From Methylocystis hirsuta (GTDB lineage Bacteria > Pseudomonadota > Alphaproteobacteria > Rhizobiales > Beijerinckiaceae), in the NCBI RefSeq assembly GCF_003722355.1, contig NZ_QWDD01000001.1:992001-1056000 (forward strand): a stretch of 64,000 nucleotides of DNA, given 5' to 3'. Positions 17,700 through 25,578 of the stretch are shown here, in pieces. Made by a program: the position numbers and the translations under genes. The stretch's first letter is position 1, and every line of letters starts with the position of its first letter. The notes beneath the pieces were generated by a model that searched no databases, was not told the DNA's origin, and saw only the letters and a program-made list of their open reading frames with translations.

Positions 17700-17900
17700 G
17701 GCGGGCGCCGTGGCTCCAGGGCGATCTGGTGAAGGGCTTCCTTGCATGTTTGTCATGGCCCCGCGACTCGCGAAGAAGGGGCTGAGTTCCGGGGGATGGC
17801 CATCCCCCGGAACTCGGACGAACGGGACCGTGGTTTCCTTGGCTCGAACCGTGGATGAGCTTGGTCCGTTCGTCCTCGCGCTCGGCCTGAACAGATGATT
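17700..17900 (+). ncRNA. Candidate IS110 bridge RNA region
   Basis: IS110 elements encode a structured bridge RNA from the non-coding left end that pairs with donor and target DNA. This stretch holds a perfect 32-base palindrome (17784-17815) and a further short pairing (GGTCCGTTCGTC near 17860 with GACGAACGGGACC near 17817). The position fits; the guide loops and exact ends are not determined. Confidence 0.45.
17784..17815. repeat. Perfect 32-base palindrome in the IS110 leader
   Basis: Sixteen bases (17784-17799) are followed at once by their exact reverse complement (17800-17815). As RNA it would form a long stem with almost no loop; as DNA it could be a protein-binding site. Confidence 0.85.
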
Positions 17901-17915
17901 GGGAGCACGTCCCGA

Positions 17916-18887
17916 ATGCAAGGCAAGGCATTGCCCGACCAAAGCGCGCAAGCGCAAGTTTACGTCGGCGTCGACGTCTGTAAAGACTGGCTCGACGTTT
18001 ATTTCCATCCGCTTGGCAAGGCCCTGCGGATCGCCAACGACCGTCACGGCTTGAAGCACCTGAAACGCGCGTGCGAAGGCGTCGCCATCGCGCGCCTCGT
18101 TTTGGAGGCGACCGGCAAGTATCATCGGCAAGCGCATCGCAGCCTTCATGCGGCGGGCCTGCCCGTAGCCGTGGTCAATCCGCTGCGTTCGCGATTGTTC
18201 GCCGAGGCGGTTGGCGCGCTCGCCAAGACCGATCGGATCGACGCGCGCATGCTGGCGTTGCTTGGCGCGCGCCTCGATCCGGCCGCCGCGCCGCCGGCAG
18301 GCGAAGCCATGGACGGGCTGCAGGAGCTCGTGCGCGCCAGGCAATCCGCCGTGGCCGACAAGACCGCGCTCTCCAATCGCGCCGGCGAGGCTGAAACGGA
18401 TTTTTTGCGCGTCGAGCTGGCGCAGCTCATCGCCGAGGCGGAACGTCATATTGCTCGCCTCGACGAAGAGATCGGACGACGCATCGACACCGACGAACGG
18501 CTGGCCGAGCGCTTTCGCATCCTTTTGTCGATCAAGGGCGTCGGCCCCATCGCGGCGATGACGCTCCTTTCCTGTCTTGGCGAAATCGGCGCTTGCTCGG
18601 GAAAAGGCGCGGCCATGCTCGCGGGCCTCGCCCCGATCGCCCGCGACAGTGGCGACAAAAATGGCCAGCGGCGCATCCGCGGAGGGCGCGCCCATGTGCG
18701 GACCGCCCTCTATATGGCGGCCGTCGCCGCCGCGAGATGGAACCCTGATCTCGCCGCCTTTTACAAACGTCTACGCGAAAACGGAAAAGCCGCCAAAATC
18801 GCCATCACGGCCGTCATGCGAAAAATCGTCGTTCTCGCAAACGTCCTCATCCGTGAAAATCGTCAGTGGACCCCAACGCGGCCTTGA
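17916..18887 (+). CDS. IS110-family DEDD transposase (bridge recombinase)
   Basis: A 323-residue recombinase. The N-terminal RuvC-like DEDD domain shows YVGVDVCKDWLDVYF (first Asp), VLEATGKYH (Glu) and AKTDRIDARMLALL (two Asp). A coiled-coil segment lies at about 145-190. The C-terminal Transposase_20 domain has IKGVGPIAAMTLLS and APIARDSGDKNGQRRIRGG, whose Ser is the presumed nucleophile. The length is normal and the frame intact, so the element may be active. A start seven codons upstream (17895) is possible. Confidence 0.9.
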   Translation: MQGKALPDQSAQAQVYVGVDVCKDWLDVYFHPLGKALRIANDRHGLKHLKRACEGVAIARLVLEATGKYHRQAHRSLHAAGLPVAVVNPLRSRLFAEAVGALAKTDRIDARMLALLGARLDPAAAPPAGEAMDGLQELVRARQSAVADKTALSNRAGEAETDFLRVELAQLIAEAERHIARLDEEIGRRIDTDERLAERFRILLSIKGVGPIAAMTLLSCLGEIGACSGKGAAMLAGLAPIARDSGDKNGQRRIRGGRAHVRTALYMAAVAAARWNPDLAAFYKRLRENGKAAKIAITAVMRKIVVLANVLIRENRQWTPTRP

Positions 18888-18959
18888 CACAAAACACAGA
18901 TGCTCATCCTGAGGAGCCTGCGCAGCACGCGTCTCGAAGGGCGAGGAAGCCCTTCCGCA

Positions 18960-19955
18960 TCACTCGGTGGTGACGATGACGAAATCCTTGCCCGAGCGGC
19001 TGTCGGGCGACAGCGGCGCGTCGGTCAGCACCATAGTCATGCCGGGATGCATGCGCGCCTGCATCGCCGCGTTGAAGGACGGGTCGGCGCGAAGCCGCTG
19101 GATCACATCCTGGTCCGGCGCGAGCGCCGCATCCTCGTGATGATGCGTGATCGCGCTCCAATGCATGCCGCGCGAAGTCTGGTCGGCGCCGTTCAGCACG
19201 AACACATGCGAGCCGAGCTTGTCGGCGCCCTCCAAGCCGAGGACGGATTTCGCCACCACATGGTCGTTCTCGATCAGCTCGATCACATGATCGGCGGAGG
19301 AGGCGACGACGCTGGTGACGGGAAAATTCTCGGCTTCCGTCCAGTCGGAGGGATGCTTCTTGCCCTCAAGCCCCGAGAGCACCTGCTCGAACTCCTGTTC
19401 GGCATAGCCGCTCAGCACCATGCCCGGATGGGTCAGCTCCCACGGGTCGGTATGCGCGCCGGCGATGATGACCGGCGTGCCGATATGGGTGACGCCGAAC
19501 AGCAATTCGGAGAATTTCGCCGGCAGCCGCACGCAGCCATGCGACGCCGGATAGCCGGGCAGATTGCCGGCATGCAGCGCGACGCCCGACCAGGTGAGGC
19601 GGTTCATGTTGGGCATCGGCGCGTCGTCGTAAAGCGAGGAGTGATGATTCCTGTCTTTCTCCAGCACGACGAAGACGCCGGTCGGCGTCGAATGTCCGGG
19701 CTTGCCGGTCGAGCAGGTGGAGGCGGCGATGCGGACGCCGTTGCGATAGACATGCACGCGCTGCTGGGGAAGCGACACGACGACGGAGACGGGTCCCTTC
19801 AAAGCGAGCTCGGGGCGCCAGATGAACTCGCCCGGCTTGAGCCGGCCGATCTCCTGCATCTTCTCGTCGCCATAGGCGCGGCGCCCGGTGATGACGGCGC
19901 CCGCCAGCAGCATCGCGCCCAAAAATCCGCGGCGGTTCATCGCAATGATGGTCAT
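18960..19955 (-). CDS. L,D-transpeptidase (YkuD domain), exported
   Basis: A 331-residue enzyme that cross-links peptidoglycan or attaches proteins to it. The N-terminus MTIIAMNRRGFLGAMLLAGA has an RRGFL twin-arginine-like signal. The YkuD domain (about 55-165) carries the catalytic motif HAGNLPGYPASHGCVRLP, with the nucleophilic Cys in SHGCVR. The remaining 160 residues are a C-terminal extension of unknown role. The ATG at 19955 is chosen because AGGGGG precedes it; 19940 is an alternative. Confidence 0.87.
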   Translation of the reverse strand: MTIIAMNRRGFLGAMLLAGAVITGRRAYGDEKMQEIGRLKPGEFIWRPELALKGPVSVVVSLPQQRVHVYRNGVRIAASTCSTGKPGHSTPTGVFVVLEKDRNHHSSLYDDAPMPNMNRLTWSGVALHAGNLPGYPASHGCVRLPAKFSELLFGVTHIGTPVIIAGAHTDPWELTHPGMVLSGYAEQEFEQVLSGLEGKKHPSDWTEAENFPVTSVVASSADHVIELIENDHVVAKSVLGLEGADKLGSHVFVLNGADQTSRGMHWSAITHHHEDAALAPDQDVIQRLRADPSFNAAMQARMHPGMTMVLTDAPLSPDSRSGKDFVIVTTE

Positions 19956-20315
19956 GACATGCCCCCTAAAACATGGCCCCCCAAGGTCCACGAGTAACGA
20001 ACCGCGGGTAGCACGGACGGTTAGGTTAACAAAGTGCGCCGGGGCACAGGCGATGCGGCCGAGGCGATTGGAAAGCGCGCGCCCGCAGCGGGGAGTGTGT
20101 CGACGTTGCAAACCTCTCCCCGCACGCGGGGAGAGGTCGAGCCAAGCGAGGGTGAGGGGCCGGGGCATGCAGCGGAACGGCCGAAGGCCCCGAATCCGCT
20201 GTGAGATTTTGATGACCGACGGGCAAAAAAGATAGAGCCCTTGCCCCCCGCAAAGCAGGCTCTAACTCCATGTTACGTCCCTGTATAGCAGGGGGCGCAT
20301 GTCATGGAGGGAACG
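19956..20315. other. Spacer between L,D-transpeptidase and small glycine-zipper gene
   Basis: There is no gene. A compact hairpin at 20113-20136 (CCTCTCCCCGC with GCGGGGAGAGG) followed by GTGAGGGG is a REP-like repeat. The two flanking genes are divergent, so both promoters must lie here, but no clear boxes were found. Confidence 0.5.
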
Positions 20316-20477
20316 ATGATCTCTGCCAAGGAACACATGACAATGGCGACTCTCGGCGCGATCGTCGGGGCCGCGATCGGCGCTGGACTAGGCGGCGTGC
20401 TCTTCGGGCTGCCGGGAGTCCTCGCCACGGCGGTGCTCGCGGGAATTGGCGGCGCCTTCATCGGATCGTTTCTGTAA
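20316..20477 (+). CDS. Small glycine-zipper membrane protein
   Basis: A 53-residue peptide, MISAKEHMTM followed by two hydrophobic stretches rich in Gly and Ala (GAIVGAAIGAGLGGVLFG and AVLAGIGGAFIGSFL). Spaced glycines of this kind form glycine zippers in membrane proteins. GGAGGG stands five bases before the ATG, which strongly supports the start, and a terminator follows. No family is recognised and the function is unknown. Confidence 0.65.
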   Translation: MISAKEHMTMATLGAIVGAAIGAGLGGVLFGLPGVLATAVLAGIGGAFIGSFL

Positions 20478-20511
20478 TCGAGAGGCGACGCCGTCGCGCT
20501 CGTGAGAAATA

Positions 20512-20539
20512 GCGCCGCGCTAACTGGGCGCGGCGCTTT
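20512..20539 (+). terminator. Rho-independent-like terminator after the glycine-zipper gene
   Basis: GCGCCGCGC (20512-20520) pairs perfectly with GCGCGGCGC (20528-20536) around TAACTGG, followed by TTT. It stands 35 bases after the stop codon. Confidence 0.7.
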
Positions 20540-20920
20540 GGCGAGGTTAGCAAAGCCGGTTGCCAAGCATTTCGATTTCGCGCGATAATTGCAAATTATA
20601 GATAGCCTACCTGCCGACCAACAATCCGAAACTCGTCGTACTCGCCGTCGAAACCTCGGAGGCGGACAACGGCCTGAAGATCGGCGTCGGCCCTTACCGC
20701 GCGCCGTGGCGCTGTCTCGTCAAGCGCGGCGTTGTCGCCTACGGACGAAGGAAAGCTAAGAGATGAAGTTCTGATCAAAGACGTGAGGGTACCGACGCTT
20801 GACGCGATAGCAATGCGATATTCCATTTTTTCCGAAAGGCGCGACGGTGCGACTCCAGCCTATTCTGGTGAGGGCGTCAGGGGTGGCTGAGTTAAGCAAC
20901 ACGGAAGTTCAGCAAAAAGT
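20540..20920. other. Spacer with possible eroded coding fragment
   Basis: On the plus strand, 20600-20760 can be read as a broken peptide (LVVLAVETSEADNGLKIGVG, then PYRAPWRCLVKRGVVAY) that looks protein-like but has no start and soon meets stops. No family could be named. Otherwise nothing is seen here. Confidence 0.3.
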
Positions 20921-21766
20921 CTAAGCGAATGCAAAGCCGCCTTCACAGAACCAGTTGCTTGCCTGCCAGGCACGGTAGGCTGCGGCGCGCCAGCCATTGG
21001 GGCGGCCCAAAGCACAACTTTGCGCGCGCCTCTCCAATTCGTCTCGTACTGCATTTGCGGTATCCAATGCCCGAAGCTTGATTAGTTGATGCCGGATGTT
21101 GATCAATTCCTCGGCAGCTTCAGAAGCGTAAAGCGAAGCTAGGCCGAGGGTGCGGAAGTGATTTTCAACCCTTGCCGTGAGAACCACATTCCAGCTCGCA
21201 GGTGCCGCGACACTAAACCGCAGCGCGGTCGGACGCCTTTCTATGACCTGAGCTTTCAGCCAAAACTCATTTCCCAAATCATCATAGTAGGGGTGCAGAC
21301 CGACCTCCTCAGCTCTAGTGGGGCGCGAGGCAAGTTTGGTCTTGTTACAATCGGAGCACGCTGGCAGTAAGTTTAGCGGCGCAACCGCGAGCGCTGGATA
21401 ATGCGCTTTCGGCAAATGATGGTCGAGCGTAGCAACAGGCCGTTGTCCGCAAAGAGGGCATCTGCCTTGTGGCGACGAGCAGAATATTTCATCGTAGATG
21501 TCGCGAGCGGGAGCGCCCGTCTTAGCCATTCGCTGCGTATAGACCTTCTCCATTTCCCTAGTTGTAATGTCCGGAAGGACAATCGCCTGAGGCGCAATCT
21601 GGTGGAGAGTTCCAAGCCGCGCTGCTCGGTCGAATTCCGCCGACGCAGCGACCACCGTCGGGGTTGCGGCGGTCAAGCGGGCAGCGAGCCCAGGGTTTTT
21701 TACGCGGCTGATGCATGTTGTGAATGTCGACGCCGCTGAATGAGATGGTCGCGTAAGGGTCAACAT
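20921..21766 (-). CDS. ptuB: Septu defence HNH endonuclease (PtuB-like)
   Basis: A 281-residue HNH nuclease. The catalytic region at about residues 100-145 reads CPLCGQRPVATLDHHLPKAH and then NLLPACSDCNKTK, with two CxxC zinc knuckles and the DHHLPK His typical of PtuB. It starts within the stop codon of the upstream ATPase gene (TGATG), so the two are coupled. In Septu systems the ATPase controls the nuclease, which degrades DNA after phage infection. The gene is more AT-rich than its neighbours. The N-terminal 75 residues are not recognised. Confidence 0.82.
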   Translation of the reverse strand: MLTLTRPSHSAASTFTTCISRVKNPGLAARLTAATPTVVAASAEFDRAARLGTLHQIAPQAIVLPDITTREMEKVYTQRMAKTGAPARDIYDEIFCSSPQGRCPLCGQRPVATLDHHLPKAHYPALAVAPLNLLPACSDCNKTKLASRPTRAEEVGLHPYYDDLGNEFWLKAQVIERRPTALRFSVAAPASWNVVLTARVENHFRTLGLASLYASEAAEELINIRHQLIKLRALDTANAVRDELERRAQSCALGRPNGWRAAAYRAWQASNWFCEGGFAFA

Positions 21767-23319
21767 CAGATATCATCTTCGATGTCAGTGTCACTCACAG
21801 AAATTAAGCCTTGAACGATAGCTCGCGCTTCATCTCCGAGTTCCCCGTTGAACTTACGAACGACCGCGTCGTAGTTCGGCAACTCACCAACAGCATCTCG
21901 CAGCATCTTATGAAAGCCTGAATGCGTGACCTCAAGGCCAAACACCTCGCGAGTTAGGACGCCGACGTTCTCTCCGAACGTCTGAACGTCCGGCCGCTCA
22001 GCTACCGTGTGGGCTCCTGTTCTTCTAATTTTCCAAACGCAGCTTTGTGGCACTTCCTGTAAAACGACTGGAGAGTGAGTTGCGATCAGAGCGACCCCGT
22101 TTCTATTAATAAGCAAGTCAGACAGTGCACGTATGAAGGCGGCGAGCAGAGGTGGATGAAGATGAGCCTCAGGTTCATCCAATAGCACCAGCGTCTTCTC
22201 TTCTACGGTTTCAACCAAGCGTGTGATCGTCAACAGAACGATCTTGTGACCAGAACTAAGTTTCTTGAAAAGCTTTCTCGCCTCGAGTTTCAGGTCGTCG
22301 CTTTCGATGCTCCCCCGAGCAAGAGCTGATACCTCGGCATCGCGAAAGATAGGATCGGCCTGAAGCATCTCTAGCGCGCGACGCCATCGACTAACACGCG
22401 CTCCCTGACGGCAGATCAGTACGCTGTTGCCGAAGTCGCCCGAGAGAGCATCAGGACTCTTGGGCGGCCTAGCTCTGCCGTCCTTACCAGAACCAACATG
22501 TTTCAGTCCGATGTATGCGTACTGTACCCCTTCAGATCTATCCTGCTTGGTCGGTAGCGGCTCGAATGGATCAAAAGCACTGAAGGTGACGGAAACCAAA
22601 CTTGTAAAAAGTCGATCGTCCGTTTCATTTAGATCTATCGAGAACGAGCCGACCATCGCTGCATCTGCCTCTTCATCCACGATAGCCTGTGCCATGTCGT
22701 TCAGGAGGGTAGTTTTACCGACGCCGTTCCTACCAATCAGAACATGCACGTTAGTTGGAGGGTAAGACTCTGGAGCAACGGTGAAATTCAACGTTAAAGA
22801 TGCGGGTCCCTTTGATCGCTTCGGAGCTGTATAGCTAAAATTATAATCCGTTAGCCGAACGCCGCCTCGGGCCATTCGGTGAAACTGTCCTGTAACCGCA
22901 GTGCGAGTGACGGACCTTAGAAGCGATGTGCCGGTGACCTTTTCGCGCAGCGCTCGCTCAAAGAGCTCCATGTCTAGCGCAACATCTCGTAATCCTCGAA
23001 GAATTCGGTCTCGGGTTGCAGCTCCCATCCTATTAAGGTCATAGTAGTAAGTGTCATCCTGACCCAACGAAAAGAATCGTTCATCCAGAGTGTCAAATCG
23101 CTCGGGTATGGCTGCGCGTCGCTGATCTTCGGCCATATTAAATTCGCCGATCTTGACGCCACCAATAGAATGCCGCTCTCCATCCTCGTCGAAAATAATC
23201 AGCGAATATAATGTTGAGAATTTGAACCAATCGTCCCAATTGTCAGTCAGCAGATACGCCTTATTAGCTGCCTGCGTTGGGGGTTTTTCGCCGTTTGGTA
23301 GTACGGTAAAGTAGGTCAT
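21766..23319 (-). CDS. ptuA: Septu defence AAA ATPase (PtuA-like)
   Basis: A 517-residue ATPase of the SMC/ABC-like AAA_21 type. Walker A is LIGRNGVGKTTLLND (about residue 195), an LSSGHK signature lies near 375, and Walker B is VLLDEPEAHLHPP (about 400), followed by the ATHSP switch His. The N-terminal 190 residues are a separate domain unlike the ATPase core. The pair ATPase plus HNH with overlapping ends matches type I Septu. AT-rich composition and flanking transposons suggest acquisition by transfer. Confidence 0.82.
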   Translation of the reverse strand: MTYFTVLPNGEKPPTQAANKAYLLTDNWDDWFKFSTLYSLIIFDEDGERHSIGGVKIGEFNMAEDQRRAAIPERFDTLDERFFSLGQDDTYYYDLNRMGAATRDRILRGLRDVALDMELFERALREKVTGTSLLRSVTRTAVTGQFHRMARGGVRLTDYNFSYTAPKRSKGPASLTLNFTVAPESYPPTNVHVLIGRNGVGKTTLLNDMAQAIVDEEADAAMVGSFSIDLNETDDRLFTSLVSVTFSAFDPFEPLPTKQDRSEGVQYAYIGLKHVGSGKDGRARPPKSPDALSGDFGNSVLICRQGARVSRWRRALEMLQADPIFRDAEVSALARGSIESDDLKLEARKLFKKLSSGHKIVLLTITRLVETVEEKTLVLLDEPEAHLHPPLLAAFIRALSDLLINRNGVALIATHSPVVLQEVPQSCVWKIRRTGAHTVAERPDVQTFGENVGVLTREVFGLEVTHSGFHKMLRDAVGELPNYDAVVRKFNGELGDEARAIVQGLISVSDTDIEDDI

Positions 23320-23419
23320 CTAAGTCTTCGCCCTGCGCGTCACTCATTTTCCCGAACGGTGCAAGAGGTCGCCGCTGGACCGCGTTTTGTGCAATACAGA
23401 TGTTCACTTGATACCACTA

Positions 23420-23447
23420 GTGGGTCGCTTCAGCGAATTTGAATAGG
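23420..23447 (+). repeat. IS630 left terminal inverted repeat
   Basis: It begins GTGGGTCGCTTCAGCGAATT and pairs with the right end at 22 of 28 positions. Confidence 0.85.
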
Positions 23448-23510
23448 ACGCTTCCCCCGGCTGAAGATTCCTGATTCGCTCCGCCATTGATTCGACCTCG
23501 GGAGGCGAAG

Positions 23511-24687
23511 ATGGCGCGGGAAGCGATCGGCGTGAAGCGGTATGCGGTGCGCTTGAGCGGCGAGGAGCGGGCGCATCTGGAAGCCATGCTGCGCAAGGGC
23601 AAGCATGGGGCGAAGACGCTGGTAAAGGCTCATATTTTGCTGAAGGCGGACGTTTCCGAGGCGGGCGAAGGCTTGAGCGACGGCGAGATCATCGAACAAT
23701 TGGAGACGAGCGCGTCGATGGTCTATCGGGTGCGCAAGCAGCTCGTAGAGGAAGGCTTCGCCGCGGTCTTGACGCGCAAGCCGCACACGCGTCCCTCCGT
23801 GCCGCGGATTTTTGACGGCGAGAAGGAAGCCAGGCTGATAGCCTTGTCCTGCTCGACGCCGCCGAAAGGCTATGCGCGCTGGACGTTGCGGCTGCTGGAA
23901 AAGAAAGTCGTCGAGCTCGAAATCGTCGAGACGGCGAGCGACAGCACGATCGGTCGTGTCTTAAAAAAACATTCTCAAACCCCATCGCAAGCAGCAGTGG
24001 GTGATTCCCCCGCAGGCCGACGCCAGCTTCGTCGCGGCGATGGAGGACGTGCTCGACGTTTATCAGCGTCCGCATGATCCCGCGCGGCCGGTGGTCTGTC
24101 TCGACGAAACCTCGAAGCAGCTGTTGAAGGAGACACGCGCGCCCATTGCAATGCGGAAAGGCCAGCCGCGGCGTGTCGATTATGAATATGAGCGCAACGG
24201 AACCGCCAGCATCTTCATGATCTTCGCGCCGCTCGAGGGACGGCGGGATGCCATCGTAACCGAGCGTCACACGGCGATCGATTACGCCCATGCGCTCAAG
24301 CATGTGGCGGACGAGATGTTTCCACGCGCCGAAAAGATCGTACTCGTCCAGGACAATCTGAACACGCACAAGCCTGCGTCGCTTTACCAGGCATTTGCGC
24401 CGCAGGAAGCGCGCCGCCTGACCGAGCGCTTCGAATGGCATTACACGCCGAAGCACGGAAGCTGGCTCGACATGGCAGAGAGCGAGCTCAGCGTTCTCTC
24501 CTCGCAATGTCTCGACCGGCGTATCGGCGATTTGGCCACCCTGCGCGACGAGGTCGCGGCCTGGGTCGCCGCCCGCAACAAGCATCAAGCCAAGGCCGAC
24601 TGGCAGTTCACAGCCGACGACGCCCGCGTCAAACTCAAATCCCTCTACCCAATCTTCCCGTTCAAAATCGTTGAATCGGCCCACTAG
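23511..24687 (+). pseudogene. IS630 transposase, frameshifted on an A7 run
   Basis: Two frames together give a full IS630 transposase of about 390 residues. The first (from ATG 23511, after GGGAGG) carries the HTH domain (LSDGEIIEQLETSASMVYRV). The second holds the catalytic DDE domain: VCLDETSKQLL (first Asp), VLVQDNLNTHKPASLY (second Asp) and HGSWLDMAESELSVL (Glu). The frames meet at TTAAAAAAAC near 23960-23971. One A fewer would restore LKKNILKPHRKQQW, the usual family sequence. This is either a mutation or slippage-dependent expression. The stop TAG uses the target TA. Confidence 0.85.
24657..24684 (-). repeat. IS630 right terminal inverted repeat
   Basis: Read on the minus strand it begins GTGGGCCGATTCAACGATTT, matching the left end. 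It overlaps the last codons of the transposase. Confidence 0.85.
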
Positions 24688-24701
24688 AGCGAAATCAGCA
24701 T

Positions 24702-24935
24702 CCCTACCTCGCTCGACCACCGCTCCGAGCGAAACGCCCTTGCGATCGCCTCGGCGCGCGCGATCTGGCGCGCCTCTGAGGAGTCGTTCTCCGCAATGCC
24801 GGCGCAGGCCTTGAGCGCGATCTCCAGCAGCGCCGCTTTCGGGTAAGGCTGACCCTCGCGGCCGGCAGGGGCGCAAAAATCGGGCGCAAAAATCGCTGGC
24901 GCAGACGATCCTCAGCTCGCGAAACCGCTGCGCCG
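24702..24935 (-). pseudogene. Broken 3' copy of the Cca-like gene
   Basis: These bases closely match the 3' end of the gene at 25579-26472 (compare 25583-25800), including the motifs RSERW and AEAIARAFRSERWS in altered form. It lacks the 5' two-thirds, has lost the stop codon, and contains a 13-base tandem duplication (GGGCGCAAAAATC twice near 24868-24895). It lies between the IS630 and a small secreted-protein gene, so a duplication of this neighbourhood followed by decay is likely. Confidence 0.8.
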
Positions 24936-24957
24936 CGCCTCATATTGTCATGAAACA

Positions 24958-24986
24958 CTGCGGCCGATGGCTTATCTCGGCCGCAG
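24958..24986 (-). terminator. Terminator-like hairpin after the small secreted-protein gene
   Basis: CTGCGGCCGA (24958-24967) pairs perfectly with TCGGCCGCAG (24977-24986). On the minus strand it follows the 25002 stop by 15 bases and is followed by GTGTTTC. Confidence 0.6.
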
Positions 24987-25001
24987 CTTCTTTGCTGCGC
25001 T

Positions 25002-25361
25002 CTATTCAACGATTCCCCGTGCACGGCCGCATGACACTGCGCAGGAACAACCTGTTCCGAGCCATCCGGGCTCGCGGAGCAAGCAAGTTTTCACGCCGGT
25101 CGCACAATAATATCCCTCACTCGCGACGACAGGCGTGGAAGTGGCTGCGCCATAATAGCCGTACCCAGATGGATAGGCAGAGCCGTAATAGCCGTAGTTA
25201 TAGGGGCTTGTCGCCGCCGCGCCGAGCGCCATGCCGTAGTAGCCGGGCCCCAAACCCCTACCACAGCGGTGCCATGCGGAAGCTGGGCTCGAAATTGACA
25301 GCATGGTGATTGCGAACGTGGCGGCGAGCGCCGCCGTCATTATCTTGCGTGAGGTCGTCAT
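25002..25361 (-). CDS. Small secreted Gly/Tyr-rich protein
   Basis: A 119-residue protein. Residues 1-29 form a signal peptide (KIMTAALAATFAITML, cleavage after PASA). The mature part is rich in Gly and Tyr (GYYGMALG, YNYGYYGSAYPSGYGYYG), followed by four Cys (YYCATGVKTCLL, GCSCAVSC). AGGAG eight bases before the ATG supports the start. Similar Gly-Tyr-rich small exported proteins are common in Rhizobiales; the function is unknown. Confidence 0.65.
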   Translation of the reverse strand: MTTSRKIMTAALAATFAITMLSISSPASAWHRCGRGLGPGYYGMALGAAATSPYNYGYYGSAYPSGYGYYGAATSTPVVASEGYYCATGVKTCLLREPGWLGTGCSCAVSCGRARGIVE

Positions 25362-25578
25362 TGGCGGAACTCCTGGGCCGGGCTCAGCCAGGCCCCTGTT
25401 GGACACAACCCCAACGCCCATCCCTATAACGCCAGCCCCGCTTTGCTTGTTCCCGCCCATGAGGGCGCGGAACGCAACGGCGGGAGGCGAGTTGGATGAC
25501 AACCCTTGCGCCAACATTCAAAAATTGGCGTGAAGCCCGGACCGCAAGCAATGTCCGCTCTTGGCGCTTCTGAGAACA

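Larger units (their letters stand above)
17690..18899 (+). mobile_element. IS110-family insertion sequence (ends approximate)
   Basis: It consists of one DEDD transposase gene, a roughly 200-base structured non-coding stretch upstream and a very short 3' end. IS110 elements have no long terminal inverted repeats, so the exact ends cannot be read here. The long 5' non-coding end places it in the IS110 group rather than IS1111. It lies between the aminotransferase promoter and an L,D-transpeptidase gene. Confidence 0.75.
23420..24684 (+). mobile_element. IS630-family insertion sequence with defined ends
   Basis: Imperfect 28-base terminal inverted repeats (22 of 28 match) begin GTGGG and are flanked on both sides by TA (23418-23419 and 24685-24686), the known target duplication of IS630. 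The element is 1265 bases long. The second TA also supplies the first two bases of the transposase stop codon TAG. Confidence 0.88.

Noticed and set aside
16329..17732. 467-codon plus-strand frame opposite the aminotransferase
   Set aside because: It is an antisense shadow of a clearly recognised PLP enzyme, with Arg/His/Asp-rich composition typical of such shadows.
18888..23419. Idea that the region between IS110 and IS630 is a single composite transposon
   Set aside because: The two elements belong to different families and use different chemistry. The weak likeness of CACAGATGCTCA (about 18893) and TACAGATGTTCA (about 23394) is too short to be a repeat boundary.
23955..23975. Classical -1 ribosomal frameshift on the A7 run in the IS630 transposase
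   Set aside because: The downstream frame is +1 (equivalently -2) relative to the first, so a simple -1 slip gives the wrong frame. Loss of one A at transcription or a mutation fits instead.
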